64,000 nucleotides of DNA from Plasmodiophora brassicae (taxonomy: Eukaryota; Endomyxa: Phytomyxea; Phytomyxea; Plasmodiophorida), in contig CP145417.1 in the NCBI GenBank assembly GCA_036867785.1, positions 992,001 to 1,056,000 of the forward strand, read 5' to 3'. A program made the translations under genes and the position numbers. Positions 51,601 to 61,682 of this stretch are shown in pieces. Position 1 is the stretch's first letter; every line of letters starts with the position of its first letter. The notes under the pieces are model-generated. The model saw nothing but the letters and a program-made list of their open reading frames with translations. It did no database searches and was not told the DNA's origin.

Positions 51601-53334
51601 GTGTTTGCAGCCGCCGAAAGAGTCGCACGCGCAGGCCGCCGAACGCACGGCGCGTCGGGATGCCGCGCGCGCACGCGCGCTTGCTCGTATCCAGCATCAG
51701 AGCGAAACGTTCTCAAACACCCACCGCGAACACCTCGTTGTCGTTGACGAAGCCGCGCAACAGCAGCGCTCCCACCTGCACTCGTGCATCTGTCAGTCTG
51801 CACGCCATCTGCCGTGTGGCACGTTCGCTGACCGCGTTCCATTCAGTGTGTCGCTCGAACCATTCGCAGGAGGAGATGGGCCTTCTTGCCTGGATTGGAC
51901 GGTGCGAGATCCGCAGTCTCCTGGAAGCGCCTGAACGGCGCTGTCGTAAGCGTCCCCGAGTTCCGCGCCCGAGCGATCGTTTCGTTCGGTATTCACGCGA
52001 CTGCGGGCATGCCATGCATAGTTCCTGCTACGCCAGCTATGTCTCCAGCCTGCTGGGTAGGAAATCGTCCCGACAGCACTACGAAGGGGAGTTCGTGGTC
52101 AATGTGCGTCGTTGGATTGTCGGTATGGATGCGGGGGGCGCTGACGTTTTCCCAGATCTCCGTTGGCGAAATTACGTGCCCGCTCTGCAAATGCCACGCG
52201 AACGTCCTGCTGCCGATTGATCCGCCGACATCGGAAGTGTCAGCGGAATTTGACGACGTTCGTGATGACGGCGGCACCAGCGATGAACAGTGGTTTGAGA
52301 CGTACAGTTCCGCGCTTCTGTCGAGGCTGTCCGACAAGGCCGGTCGGCTTACGCCCGCACCACTGTTATCGCCTGGCTCTGAGGCGCTCTACATCCAGTT
52401 GAACGACCGCTTCCGGTCGTTCTCGAACGACGACAACGCCGTCGTCCGCCTTGTCGCATCGGATATCGGGATCGCCGAGATCCAGTGGCGCGCGCGAACC
52501 TACGCTCCCGATAAGGACCTGGACCACATCCGCCTCCTGATTCGCAGTGCCAGCGTGGTCGTGCGCCGCCAGCTGTTTGCTGGCACGCTGTCCCTGACCC
52601 CGTTCGAAATCGACGCTAAGCAGTGCACCACCATCGACTGCATCGCTCGATATGCTATTCTGCTCCTGGCTATCGGCCTCACGAACGAGCAAGCGCTCTG
52701 CGTTATCCGACGACTGATTCGTGTCGGTTGTCGTACTGCGCCTTCATTAGCGTTCGCGCGGCAAGCGTCCATCCTCTGCTGTACCATGCCTGGCAACGCC
52801 ATTCTATTGCCCGCTTCGGACGACGAGCTGGCCGACGTCCTCGGCGTGGCTGTGCCGTTGGAAACGGCGCTAACCGTGCCGTATCTGTCGCCATTGCCGA
52901 CCGAGTTCCTGGAGTTGTTCAACAAGCACGCCTTCTCGGTTTGCGTCGAGTGTGGGAAGAGGCCGAAGACGGCAGCGCTGTGCCTGGTCTGTGGCGATCT
53001 GCTGTGTGCCGGCAGGGACTGCTCCGTTCCAAGTCTGGGCGGTGGTGCGCTCTCCGTTCACACCTCTCTGTACTGTGGAGAGCAAGCCGCATTCCTACTC
53101 TTATCGCAGTGCTCCGTCGTCCTCATCGCGAACGGGTATTCGTGCGACTTCATCTCGCCGTACCTGGACGCGCACGGCGAAGAAGACGTCGGCCTGCAAC
53201 GAGGCCGGCCGCTGTTCCTGGACGCTGACCGGTGGCAGCGAATCCAACAGCTGGTGACGAACCTGGAGATCGGGTCGTTCGTGTCCAGGAAGCGGTCGTA
53301 TCAGCACGACCTCTTCCCCAGGAACCATTTCTGA
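48602..53334 (+). CDS. UBR1-type E3 ubiquitin ligase (N-recognin)
   Basis: About 1500 residues. Exon 1 runs 48602-51346, then introns 51347-51399 (53 nt), 51547-51610 (64 nt), one unresolved near 51.85 kb, and 52104-52155 (52 nt); last exon 52156-53334. Domains: a UBR box near residues 73-145 (CGTCGVDPTCIQCAACF...HTGHDI...CDCGDESSW...FCRNH), which binds basic N-termini; a ClpS-like domain near 195-260 (VLFNDDVHSFDSVVSHLQ), which binds bulky N-termini; a helical middle with an Ala/Arg coiled coil; a RING-H2 built from CICQ, CGHAMHSSC and CPLC; and the UBR autoinhibitory C-terminus with SPYLDAHGEEDVGLQRGRPLFL. It marks N-degron proteins for the proteasome. The start is uncertain: an upstream Met at 48428 would add a hydrophobic, Arg-rich leader. 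Confidence 0.9.
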
Positions 53335-53552
53335 ATGAATATTCTGCAAATCATACATCTAGCTAAGGAGCGTGTGCCTACTGCTGGAAGTGCCACGAGT
53401 ATTTACCAGACGGGATCTCTCGTCGCACTGACAGGCGAGTCGTCTCGCACTGAAGTGGGACGGTTCCCGAAACATGTGCTGCACCGGTGGGGTTTCCTGA
53501 GACAGGCAGAGGGCAGAGCGCGATCGCAGCGCAGGAAAAGAAGCGCCCCCTG

Positions 53553-53935
53553 TCAGTATATGTATATGGAGTTGAATATAAGCGTCCAGAACAGGACGAA
53601 CGTCTGCACAGATAGCACATCGGTCAGCAAGCATCGCCTGGATGGGCCTCTCGATGGGTCACCGTGGCGCCTTGGAACAGGCCCGGTTTGACAACATGCC
53701 AGGGCGACCTGAAGTACCGTCCGACGCGTCCCTGAACGCGCAGCGCAATGGCCGCCGACGTCACCAACGACATGGCAATGAAGAACGCCAACCCGGCGAC
53801 GCCGCGCAGGCCCAGCAGGCCCGCGACGCACCCGGCGGCCGCCGACACTACCACGCGGCACGAGCTCACCGCCTGGTCGTTATGCGACTCGTTGGCCGCG
53901 TCCACCAGATCGACGGGCGCGCAGTACAGATCCAT
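53553..53935 (-). CDS. EMC6: ER membrane protein complex subunit 6
   Basis: Two exons, 53663-53935 and 53553-53603, around a 59-nt intron (GTGACC...GTGCAG); 127 codons less the intron give about 107 residues, the usual EMC6 size. Three membrane segments: SCRVVVSAAAGCVAGLLGLRG, AGLAFFIAMSLVTSAAIALRV and TFVLFWTLIFNSIYIY. The last, with FVLFWTL near the C-terminus, is the most conserved EMC6 feature, and YFRSPWHVVKPGLFQG precedes it as in the family. EMC inserts tail-anchored and multipass proteins into the ER. A longer start at 54067 (MVARYGEV) is also in frame and would begin head-to-head with the plus-strand RS gene, overlapping its ATG. Confidence 0.88.
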
Positions 53936-54065
53936 CGTCGTCGCCGCCGCCGCCGAACGCGATCCCACACGGACCTCTCGGGGTCGGTGGCCTCCTCCTC
54001 CGGCGACGTTCGGGGTGCGCGGGGCGGCGGGGTTCTCGATGGGCACTTCGCCGTAACGAGCGACC

Positions 54066-54848
54066 ATGATGGCGCGACTGGCCGCCCTGGCCGACGCCGA
54101 GGACGAACGCCAGTACCGCCTGGAGCGACAGCGCCGCCGGCAGCCGTCGACGGCGGAACGCGCTCCATCGCCACCACGGCCGCCGCCTGCGGCCATCTCG
54201 GTCCCGGTTCCGTCGCCGCCCCGGCGATCTGCGGAACGCCACCGGCGCCGACGCTCGTACTCCCCGCGGCGACGTCGTTCCTATTCGCCGCGTCGTCGGC
54301 GCACGCCGTCGCCGCCGCGGCGCTCGCGTCGCCAACGCTCCGACCGTCTGGTTCGTCGTAGCTGGTCCCGCGGGCGGTCCGTCTCGTCGAGCCGGTCGCG
54401 AAGCCCGGGGACGCGGACGACGACGACCCGTCCGTCGCGTTCGTACGGGTTCGGCCTGTCGACGTACGGAGGCGACGACGATCGGCGTTGCCCGCCCCGG
54501 CCGGTCGCCGTGTCCACCGACAAATCCGTCCTGACGTCGCTGATCCGCGACACGATGATCACGAACCGCCGCCTGGATACGGAGCAGAAGGACCTGGCCG
54601 TGCACCGGCTGAAGGCCATCGCGCCGGACGACCTGGCACGCCCCGTGCGCCTGATGTCCGAACACCTGAACCTGGTCGCCGCGAACCGCGCTGACGACGA
54701 CCGACGCGACGACGGCGTCTGCTTGGACGCGTTCGGCCGCGAGATGAAGGTCGAACCCCCGCAGGAGACGTACCAGCAGTTCAAAGCGCGTCGGCTGAAG
54801 GAGCTGGCCGCTGCTGCCGCATCCCGTAACAATGCCAAACCGTCATAG
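54066..54848 (+). CDS. Arg/Ser-rich (SR-like) protein
   Basis: 260 residues, single exon. The start is MMARLAALADAEDERQY; residues about 30-110 form an RS domain with RRRRSYSPRRRR and TPSPPRRSRRQRS repeats and further SRSRS runs. A folded C-terminal part follows: KSVLTSLIRDTMITNRRLD, VHRLKAIAPDDLARPVRLMS, and an end with PPQETYQQFKARRLKELAAA. No RRM is present, so it is not a classical SR splicing factor; RS domains commonly mediate spliceosome contacts, and a role in pre-mRNA processing is inference. Its stop codon lies within the same six bases as the stop of the Sir2 gene on the other strand. Confidence 0.7.
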   Translation: MMARLAALADAEDERQYRLERQRRRQPSTAERAPSPPRPPPAAISVPVPSPPRRSAERHRRRRSYSPRRRRSYSPRRRRTPSPPRRSRRQRSDRLVRRSWSRGRSVSSSRSRSPGTRTTTTRPSRSYGFGLSTYGGDDDRRCPPRPVAVSTDKSVLTSLIRDTMITNRRLDTEQKDLAVHRLKAIAPDDLARPVRLMSEHLNLVAANRADDDRRDDGVCLDAFGREMKVEPPQETYQQFKARRLKELAAAAASRNNAKPS

Positions 54849-55893
54849 TCGCCCTTCATCATGGCTCAGCGTCGTCTCCGCCGTCTGGTTTGGCGGCTTC
54901 GGCTCCTGCGGTTGCTGCTTGGCGAGCAGATCGTCGATCCTGCGCATGGCGCGCAGGGCGGTCAGGTCGATGTTGGCGTCGACGGTCTCCAGTTCCTCTT
55001 CGCGGTTCGGCACCGGGTTGATGCGGATCAGGTGCGCACGCGCCCGTGCCTGTTTGTCGTTGCAGGCCAGCAGGGCGACCTGGGCCTCCATGCGGACGAC
55101 CGGGGTCGTGTTGCCCGCCCCGATCTCGAGGATGACCATTTGCAGGGACGGGTCGTCGTGGCACTGCTCCTGCCATTCGTAGTACCGTCGGGACGGGTGC
55201 CAGACCTCCTGCGTTAACCAGAGATTGTCCTCGGATGGCAGGAGGACGTTGGGGCGTGTCATCCTCCCGCACGCGGCACATTTCGGGATGCGATCCATCG
55301 GGACGCGCATCGTGGCCCGATCGACGTGCAAGTCGCGGATCAAGGGATCCAGCGGCCAGACGCTAGACGCCGGGCAGGACGCGATGCACTGAATGTTGGA
55401 GAGCGCGCCGTGCACCTGCTTGATGCGGGCGGGATCGAACCCGGCCGCCTGGAACTGGTTGTCCACGTTCGTCGTGAACACGAACATGCCGTGCTTCTTC
55501 CCCGCCGCCCACTTCTGCAACCAGTGGAAACCGTCGTGCGGGACGATCCGCTTCGATCGTCGGTACCAGTCCAGGTAGAACCCCCAGGCCAGCTCGGACT
55601 CGTCCTGGAACCTGGCCGATTGTCAGCCGACATGAAACCGAACCCAGTTGCGATAGCGAGGGCGACCTGCACAGGCGGAAAATCTCGTGGAACCGCACGT
55701 CCATGCGCTTGTACATCGGGTAGTCCTTCCAGAAGTCGATCGGCTTGCGGTAGCAGGGCAGGCCGGAGTCGGCGTTCATCCCGGACCCGGCCATCACCAT
55801 GACCGCGTTGGCGTCCGCGATCAGCCGGGCGGCGCGTCGGATGGCGGCGGTCGTCCGCGCCTCCTTCGGCAGGATCCGCTGGATCACCGACAT
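54843..55893 (-). CDS. Sir2-family NAD-dependent protein deacylase
   Basis: Two exons, 55667-55893 and 54843-55611, with a 55-nt intron (GTCGCC...GGCCAG); 331 residues. Sir2 signatures: VMAGSGMNADSGLPCYR (the NAD-binding GAGxS/GIPxFR region, here with Cys-Tyr), VFTTNVDNQFQAAGF (TQNxD-like), QVHGALSNIQC with the catalytic His, and a zinc site from CIASC and CAACG. VILEIGAGNTTPVV corresponds to the late NAD-contact loop. The SGMNADSGLP variant resembles a divergent class rather than the nuclear SIRT1 type; the acyl preference cannot be read. It starts at 55893 after an extended open frame; the upstream residues are low-complexity and unlikely to be coding. Convergent overlap with the RS gene. 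Confidence 0.87.
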
Positions 55894-56011
55894 GGCCCCC
55901 CGGTATGCGCAATGCGGCTGCACGCGCCCCGCCCGCCCCCGCCGCCATCCCCCCACCCTAAACGCCCGCCCCACACGAAACGCAAATGACGTCCCGCCGC
56001 TCCGCCCGGGG

Positions 56012-56087
56012 CTGCAGTTCGTCTGCAGCACTGCAGTTCGTCTGCAGCACTGCAGTTCGTCTGCAGCACTGCAGTTCGTCTGCAGTC
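56012..56087. repeat. 19-bp tandem repeat, four copies, in a divergent promoter
   Basis: Units at 56012, 56031, 56050 and 56069, each CTGCAGTTCGTCTGCAGCA or a one- or two-base variant. The palindrome CTGCAG occurs eight times. The array lies between the starts of the Sir2 gene (55893, minus) and the AFI1-like gene (56334, plus). Confidence 0.95.
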
Positions 56088-56333
56088 CGGGCCGTCATTT
56101 TCCGTCGTGGCATTGTCACTGAGCCCCCCTCTGCCCGGTATTACGTAACAGACGATTCCCGTCAGCAGGAGGACGTTTTGGCGTCTGACCACACTGCTCT
56201 GAGCCTGTTGTCAGTTTTGGCCCGCCCCCTGAAGATCGGCCCATTTTCGCGCCGATCGGAAGGTCGATCGCGAGGCGGCGCTGTCGGATGGTCAGCGGAT
56301 GGTCAGCGGCGGGCAGGGCGTGAGGCGGGGACG

Positions 56334-59068
56334 ATGACGGATCCGGCGACGACCGAGTCGCGGTCGGCGTCGCTGACGGACGTGTCGCCACGCGGCGTCG
56401 TCGCCGGCCCCGTCCCGCTCGTCCGGTACCTGGTCGTCGCCGAGTTCGACATCGACAAGGGCAGCGTGCTGCGCTGCCAGTACCCGCAGGCCGTACCGGG
56501 TATCGCCGAGGCCAGCCTGGCCGAATCCATGCTGCCCGAGGGCGGCCACCTCCACGAGTCCGACTGGACCGTGTTCGTGATCCGCCCGCCGGCGGCGGCG
56601 ACGTCGCCACCCGATGCCAGACTAGGAACGGGCACGCCGGCGCACGCCAACGACGCCAACGGGGAGGCGAACCGTATCCTGCCGCTCCAGCTGCAATGCC
56701 AGGAGGAGGTCTGCCAGTTCGTGATACGCGCCAAGTGCTTCGTGCTGGACCCGGCCGACAAACAGTACGGGCCGATCGACGAGGCGAGCGACACGTCCGT
56801 CGTTCGGTTTCGCGTCGTGCGCAAGGTGACGCGGTCCAGCCCGCCGCTGTACTCGCTGGACGTGGAGACGCCCGACAGCGGCGCCGTCCTGAGGTCCACC
56901 ACGGTCGGCGGCGACCTGCGGTACTCGTTCCGCGACGAGGACCTGTTCGCGGTCATCGACTTCGACCAGGACACGAGCCTGTCGGTGCAGTTCGCGTCGC
57001 AGGACGACCTGCTGCGCTTCGAGAGCGTCCTGTGCAAGGTGCTCGACTCGACCGTCGGCAAGTCCGTTTCCGTTGTGGTGGCCCACCCCCGTTCCCCTTT
57101 GGGATGCTGACCCCGCCCGCACAGTGTGTTCTCGTGGGATACGGCCGACGACGCCTGGCAGGACGCCATGCTGGACCCCGAGATCGACAACCGGTTCATC
57201 CGGTCGCGGGAGAACGACGCCGCCACGCTGGTGGCCATCAACCTGGTGAAGACGAAGAAGGTGCAGACGGTGAGGCGCGGTGCCGTCGTGAAGGCGGTCG
57301 CGTTCGTCGCGACGCGCCGCTACGTGGACATGTTCCGCCCGCTGATGGTCAAGGTGCTCGACGAGGTCTTCGCCCTGCCGGACGGCGACCACGTCGGTGA
57401 ACTGCTCGCTGGCGTCTTCGCCGCCGTCAACGGCGCTCAGTGCCCAAGCGTGGAGATCAACCCGTTGCACACGCGCGTCGTGCGCTCCCTCTGCGGGTAC
57501 GGGGACGGGTGCCCGTCGTCGCCGTGCGAAATCACGATCGCTGGCGAATCGTTCACGCTCCGGGTGCCCATCGTCGACGTCTTCGAGGAGGAGCTGGGCG
57601 GCGTCAGCGTCGTCCAGCTGGTGAAGACGTTTGGCGACGGCGTCATGACCCTGTACAACGCTGCGTTCGTCGGCCGGCGCATCCTGTTCCTGGGGCATAA
57701 CCTGTCGGCGGCGACGGTCTCCAAGATGGTGCTGGCGACCGCCTCGCTGGTGCACCCACTGAACGGCCTGCTGGACCGGGTGTTCCCCTATGCGCACCTC
57801 ACCGACCTCGAGTTCCTGCAGGTCCCCGGGTTCATCGCCGGCGTCACGAACCCGATCTTCGCGAACCACTGGGAATGGTTCGACGTCCTCGCCGACATCA
57901 AGGAGGGGACCGTGTCGACGAGCGCGTCCCAGTACGCGAACGGCGGCACCGCGGTGGTGGCAACGGGGTCGCTATCGCCCGAGAAAGTGGGCGACGGGGC
58001 CAGCACGACGTCGCACGAGATGATCGACGCCGAGGTGTACGCGCAGATGACGTCGGCGGGGACGGCGACGTTCGGCGAGGAGTACACGCGGGCGGTGCTC
58101 CACGACCACACCGTGTCGCTGCTCGACCAGGTGTACTCCCGGGAGCTGTTCCGCGACGACAACCGCCGGCGCATCTCGTTCGACGGCAACGCCGCCCGCG
58201 TCCAGGAATTCCGAATCGGCCCGTCGTTCGACCCGTTCGACATTCGCCAGCGGTTCGGCCAGTGCCACTCGGCGTTCGGCAGGAACCTGAACACGCTTCG
58301 CACGGTACGTTCTGCGCGGCGGACGCGCCCTGCCCCGAATCTGACGACCCGGGCGTCTGCCAGTCGGTGCGCCTGATGCAGGTGCGACGATTGCCCCCGC
58401 GGCAGATGCAGGCCATCCTGGAGGAGATCGCGTCCCGCCTGCAGACCGAGGAGCACGTCTGGCAGATGCTGGAGCTGCTGCCGGAGAGCCGCTCTGGCCT
58501 GCTGCCGATCGCGGTCGGGTTGTTCAGCGCGAAAAGCGTCCAGGCGTCGGCGTTCGACCTGCTGCGCCGCATTGAATCCGTCGGCGTGGGCGCCAAGGCC
58601 ATCGACCAGCTGCCGATGATGGTCCTGATGGCGTACCGTCGCCTGAAGCGACGTCAGAGGGACGACGAGCAACGGCAGCAGCAGCAGCAGGCGCAGCGGG
58701 CGACAGACGACCGCATTCGGCAGTACCCGTCGTCCAATAGCGATCGCGTGAAGGACGGCAACGGCCCGCCGATGTGGTCCAAGCTTCACGTTCGACCCGC
58801 GTCGTTCCAGACGGACGAGGCGACGACGACGACGACGACGACGTCGCTGCCGTTCCGGCTGAACATTGACACGCCGACGGCGACCATGGCGGACAAGACC
58901 GTGCTGAGCCCGGCGCTGAGCACGCGACGCCTGACGATCGACCTGGTCGACTCCAGCGACGAAGACGACGGGTTCGGCGACGTCGGCTCGCCCAGGGCCG
59001 CCCACCTGGACGTCGTCAGCGACGATTCCAGCGCCTATGCCAGCGATCACGGTCCGGCTCGGGACTGA
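56334..59068 (+). CDS. AFI1/SPA-type DENN-domain protein
   Basis: Three exons, 56334-57061, 57125-58304 and 58364-59068; introns of 63 and 59 nt; 870 residues. The opening VRYLVVAEFDIDKGSVLRCQYP...LAESMLPEGGHLHESDWTVF is the characteristic start of the AFI1 N-terminal domain (ADFxxxxGxxhxhQYP...LAxhMLPDGxHxxxxDWTxFhh). The DENN core follows: FRPLMVKVLDEVFA, FGDGVMTLYNAAFVGRRILFLGHNLSA, LLDRVFPYAHLTDLEFL, GVTNPIFANHWEWFDVL (SPA domain). In fungi AFI1/MesA links Arf GTPase to polarity. The last third has DENN-associated helices, a Gln/Arg coiled coil, a Thr run and an acidic disordered tail, which may regulate it. DENN proteins generally act as Rab exchange factors or Arf partners at membranes. 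Confidence 0.8.
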
Positions 59069-59213
59069 TCATTAATAATATAACGCAACGTTTGGTATTA
59101 GCGAAGGGCCCGCCGGCCGGGGGCGCGGGAAGACGTCTCCGTGTGCACCTGGAGCGGGCGAAAGGTGGAGGAGGACGCAGCCCGTCGTCAGTGACGGCCA
59201 GTGACGTCGTCGG

Positions 59214-60455
59214 ATGGTGCGGATCACGGAAGAGCTGGTGCGGCGGCGCGCCGAGCACAACGACGGCGTCCTGCACAGCCTGCGCGAGGTGACGCTGCAC
59301 CAGTTCGAGATCGAGCGGATCGAGCTGCTGGGCACGCTCTGCCGGCACCTGCAGATCCTGTACCTGCAGAACAACCTGATCGGGCGGATCGAGAACCTGC
59401 ACCGCCTCAAGGAGCTCGAGTACCTGAACCTGGCCGTCAACAACGTCCGGGTGATCGAGAACCTCGACCGATGCGAGAACCTGCGCAAGCTCGACCTGAC
59501 GCTGAACTTCGTCGGCCTGGACGCGCTCGGGCCGAGTTGCGCCAACCTGGCGCCGTGCACGAACCTTCGCGAGCTCTACCTGATGGGCAACCCGTGCACG
59601 TCGTTCCCGCAATGGCGACTGTACGTGATCGGGCGCCTCCCTCAGCTGGAAAGCCTCGACGGCGCCGATGTGACCAAGAGCGAACGCATACGAGCCCGGC
59701 AGCAGTACGACGCTCTGCAGGCGGCGCTGGACGACGCCATCGCCGCCGAGGCGGCCAGCAACCCGGGCGCCAGCCTGACGCAGCACACGCCGGACGCGCG
59801 AACCGAGATGTACAGGGAGATGGCGGCCTCCCGCGACGCGAAACACGCCGGCAGGCAGGACGGAGGGGAGTTCCGACCGCCTCCCGACCCGATCAAGGCC
59901 GCCCAACAGAAGGTACCGAACGGGTCGACGTCGTCGTTCGGCGGCTGAACTGGCGCCTGTGTGTGTGTGTGCCAGCTGTCGATCCCCGAGAAGGACCGGG
60001 GCGATGGGACGCTGCCGACGCAGCGGAACCAGGGCAGGTGGTCGTTCCGGATCGACGACGACGACAGGGCGCACGTGACCGTGGTGGTCGACGTGCCCCG
60101 GTACCTGGACACGTCGCAGATCGATGTCGACCCGCACCCGCTCTGGATCCAGGCCGTCATCAAGGGGAAGATCATCCTGCTGCACCTGCCCGTCGAGGTA
60201 CGTCCCGACCGGGCCGTCGTGCAGCGCGTCACGACGACGGGCGCCCTGGTGATCAAGTTGCCCCGAGCCACGCCGCTCGCGAATCGACCGGCCGCTCAGC
60301 AAAGACAGGAGCGGCAACACGCCAGCACCGGCAAGGCGGTCCGCTTTGATCGGATCGTGGCACGGCGTCGCGAAGCCGACGACGACGATCATCCGTTGCT
60401 GGTGGAGCGACCCGTTCGAGACTTTGACGAGAACGAGGTGCCGCCGTTGGAGTAA
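59214..60455 (+). CDS. DNAAF11: Dynein axonemal assembly factor 11 (LRRC6/tilB)
   Basis: Two exons, 59214-59912 and 59976-60455, with a 63-nt intron (GTACCG...TGCCAG); 392 residues. [20 protein letters not shown] is the typical family start. Leucine-rich repeats follow ([70 protein letters not shown]), with an LRR cap ([14 protein letters not shown]) and a coiled segment. Exon 2 encodes a CS/p23-like domain ([20 protein letters not shown]...[14 protein letters not shown]...VIKLPR). It helps assemble outer and inner dynein arms in the cytoplasm, so the organism builds motile cilia. It is shorter than animal LRRC6 (466 residues), mostly at the C-terminus. Confidence 0.9.
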
Positions 60456-60492
60456 ATCGGGCACGTTCCGGCAGCGCGTACGACCGGGGCGG

Positions 60493-61524
60493 CTATTGTA
60501 TTGCCAGTCTGGGGCGCAGGCAGATATCGACGCGGACGGCCAGGTGATCGGACAGGGACTGGTTGGCCCGGTTCCCGGGCAGGACGACCCCGCCGTGCAG
60601 CAGGTCGCCGCTGATGACCGGGAACGGGCCGTCGGCGTACGCGAAGGCGCTGCCGTCGCCCAGGTACTTGGGCATGAACCCGGTCTGGTGGACGACGGCC
60701 CGCGACCTGGCCGTCAGGCCATGGAGCAGGACGCCGTCGTACGCGGCGATAAAGTTCGCCTCGTTCTGCGTCGTCATCGGCCGCGTCCTGTTCCTGGCCG
60801 TCTCCACATGCCACGTTGGGTCGCCGGCGACCCTGCTGACCACGGGCAACAGGTCCGGCAGATGGGTGTTGAAATCGCCCATGATGATGGCCGCGGACGA
60901 CGGTGACGACGACGCAGCAGGCGACGCGTGGAGCAGCGCTGACACGGTCTGTTCGACCCGGGTCGGATCCCGGATCGGCCCGGACGGCAACTTCACAGCG
61001 ACGATGGTCACGGTCGGGCCTCCGACCACATCGACGGTCGCGTAGCACGAACACCCGACCGGGACGGTGCCGCTGGCCGTTGGCCGGGCTACGCTGACGT
61101 CGACGAGAAGGACGGTCGTTTCAGTGCCCAGCACGGCCGTGCAGGCCACACGCCATGGGCCGCGTTCGGCAACGAACACGTCCAACAGGGATGGCGACAG
61201 GGCGTCCACCTCCTGCAGGGCCATCACAGACACGGATCCGCGAACGCCGTCCAGGAACCTGGACAGGCGTCGAAACCGTTCCCGACTGAGGCGGGCTTCC
61301 GCCTCGCGCCTCGACACGCCGCCCCCGGCAACCAATCCGTCGCGCCGGGCAATCTCGGCCGGGCACCCCCACCCGTCGGCGAACGCCTCCTCCGCCTGCA
61401 GCACGTTGTACGTCAGCACGCTCAGCACCGCCGACCGGCACACATCGCCGGCAGACACGCCCGCGACGACGACGACAACGACGACGACGATTCGCCGCAG
61501 CCACCACCCGGCGCCTCCTGCCAT
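60493..61524 (-). CDS. Secreted endonuclease/exonuclease/phosphatase-family protein
   Basis: 343 residues, single exon. An N-terminal signal peptide or anchor with a run of nine valines and isoleucine (RRIVVVVVVVVAGVSAGDVC). EEP-fold motifs in order: VLTYNVLQAEEAF (N of the metal site), VMALQEVDALS (catalytic Glu), IIMGDFNTHLPDL (D-x-N) and the final SDHLAVRVDI (Asp-His pair). The family covers DNase I, sphingomyelinases and inositol-phosphate phosphatases; YLGDGSAFAYADGPFPVISGD does not decide between them. With the signal peptide, an extracellular or vacuolar phosphodiesterase such as a neutral sphingomyelinase-like enzyme is plausible (inference). Four bases beyond position 60489 it nearly meets the 3' end of DNAAF11 (37 bp between stops). 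Confidence 0.8.
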   Translation of the reverse strand: MAGGAGWWLRRIVVVVVVVVAGVSAGDVCRSAVLSVLTYNVLQAEEAFADGWGCPAEIARRDGLVAGGGVSRREAEARLSRERFRRLSRFLDGVRGSVSVMALQEVDALSPSLLDVFVAERGPWRVACTAVLGTETTVLLVDVSVARPTASGTVPVGCSCYATVDVVGGPTVTIVAVKLPSGPIRDPTRVEQTVSALLHASPAASSSPSSAAIIMGDFNTHLPDLLPVVSRVAGDPTWHVETARNRTRPMTTQNEANFIAAYDGVLLHGLTARSRAVVHQTGFMPKYLGDGSAFAYADGPFPVISGDLLHGGVVLPGNRANQSLSDHLAVRVDICLRPRLAIQ

Positions 61525-61682
61525 GACGTCCGCGGGCCGCCGCCGTCACAGTGACAGTGGCCGTCGAATGCAACAGTGGCCGCGCAGTCCTCACGGACTC
61601 CGTGGGGGGCGCACTGCGCGACGTGCGACGACGACGACGACGGGACCCGATTGGTAGTCGCGCGTCCAACAACAACAACGTC

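Noticed and set aside
56622-57869. 415-codon minus-strand frame
   Set aside because: Antisense to the AFI1-like DENN gene and crosses its intron; Arg/Asp/Val composition typical of GC-rich shadows.
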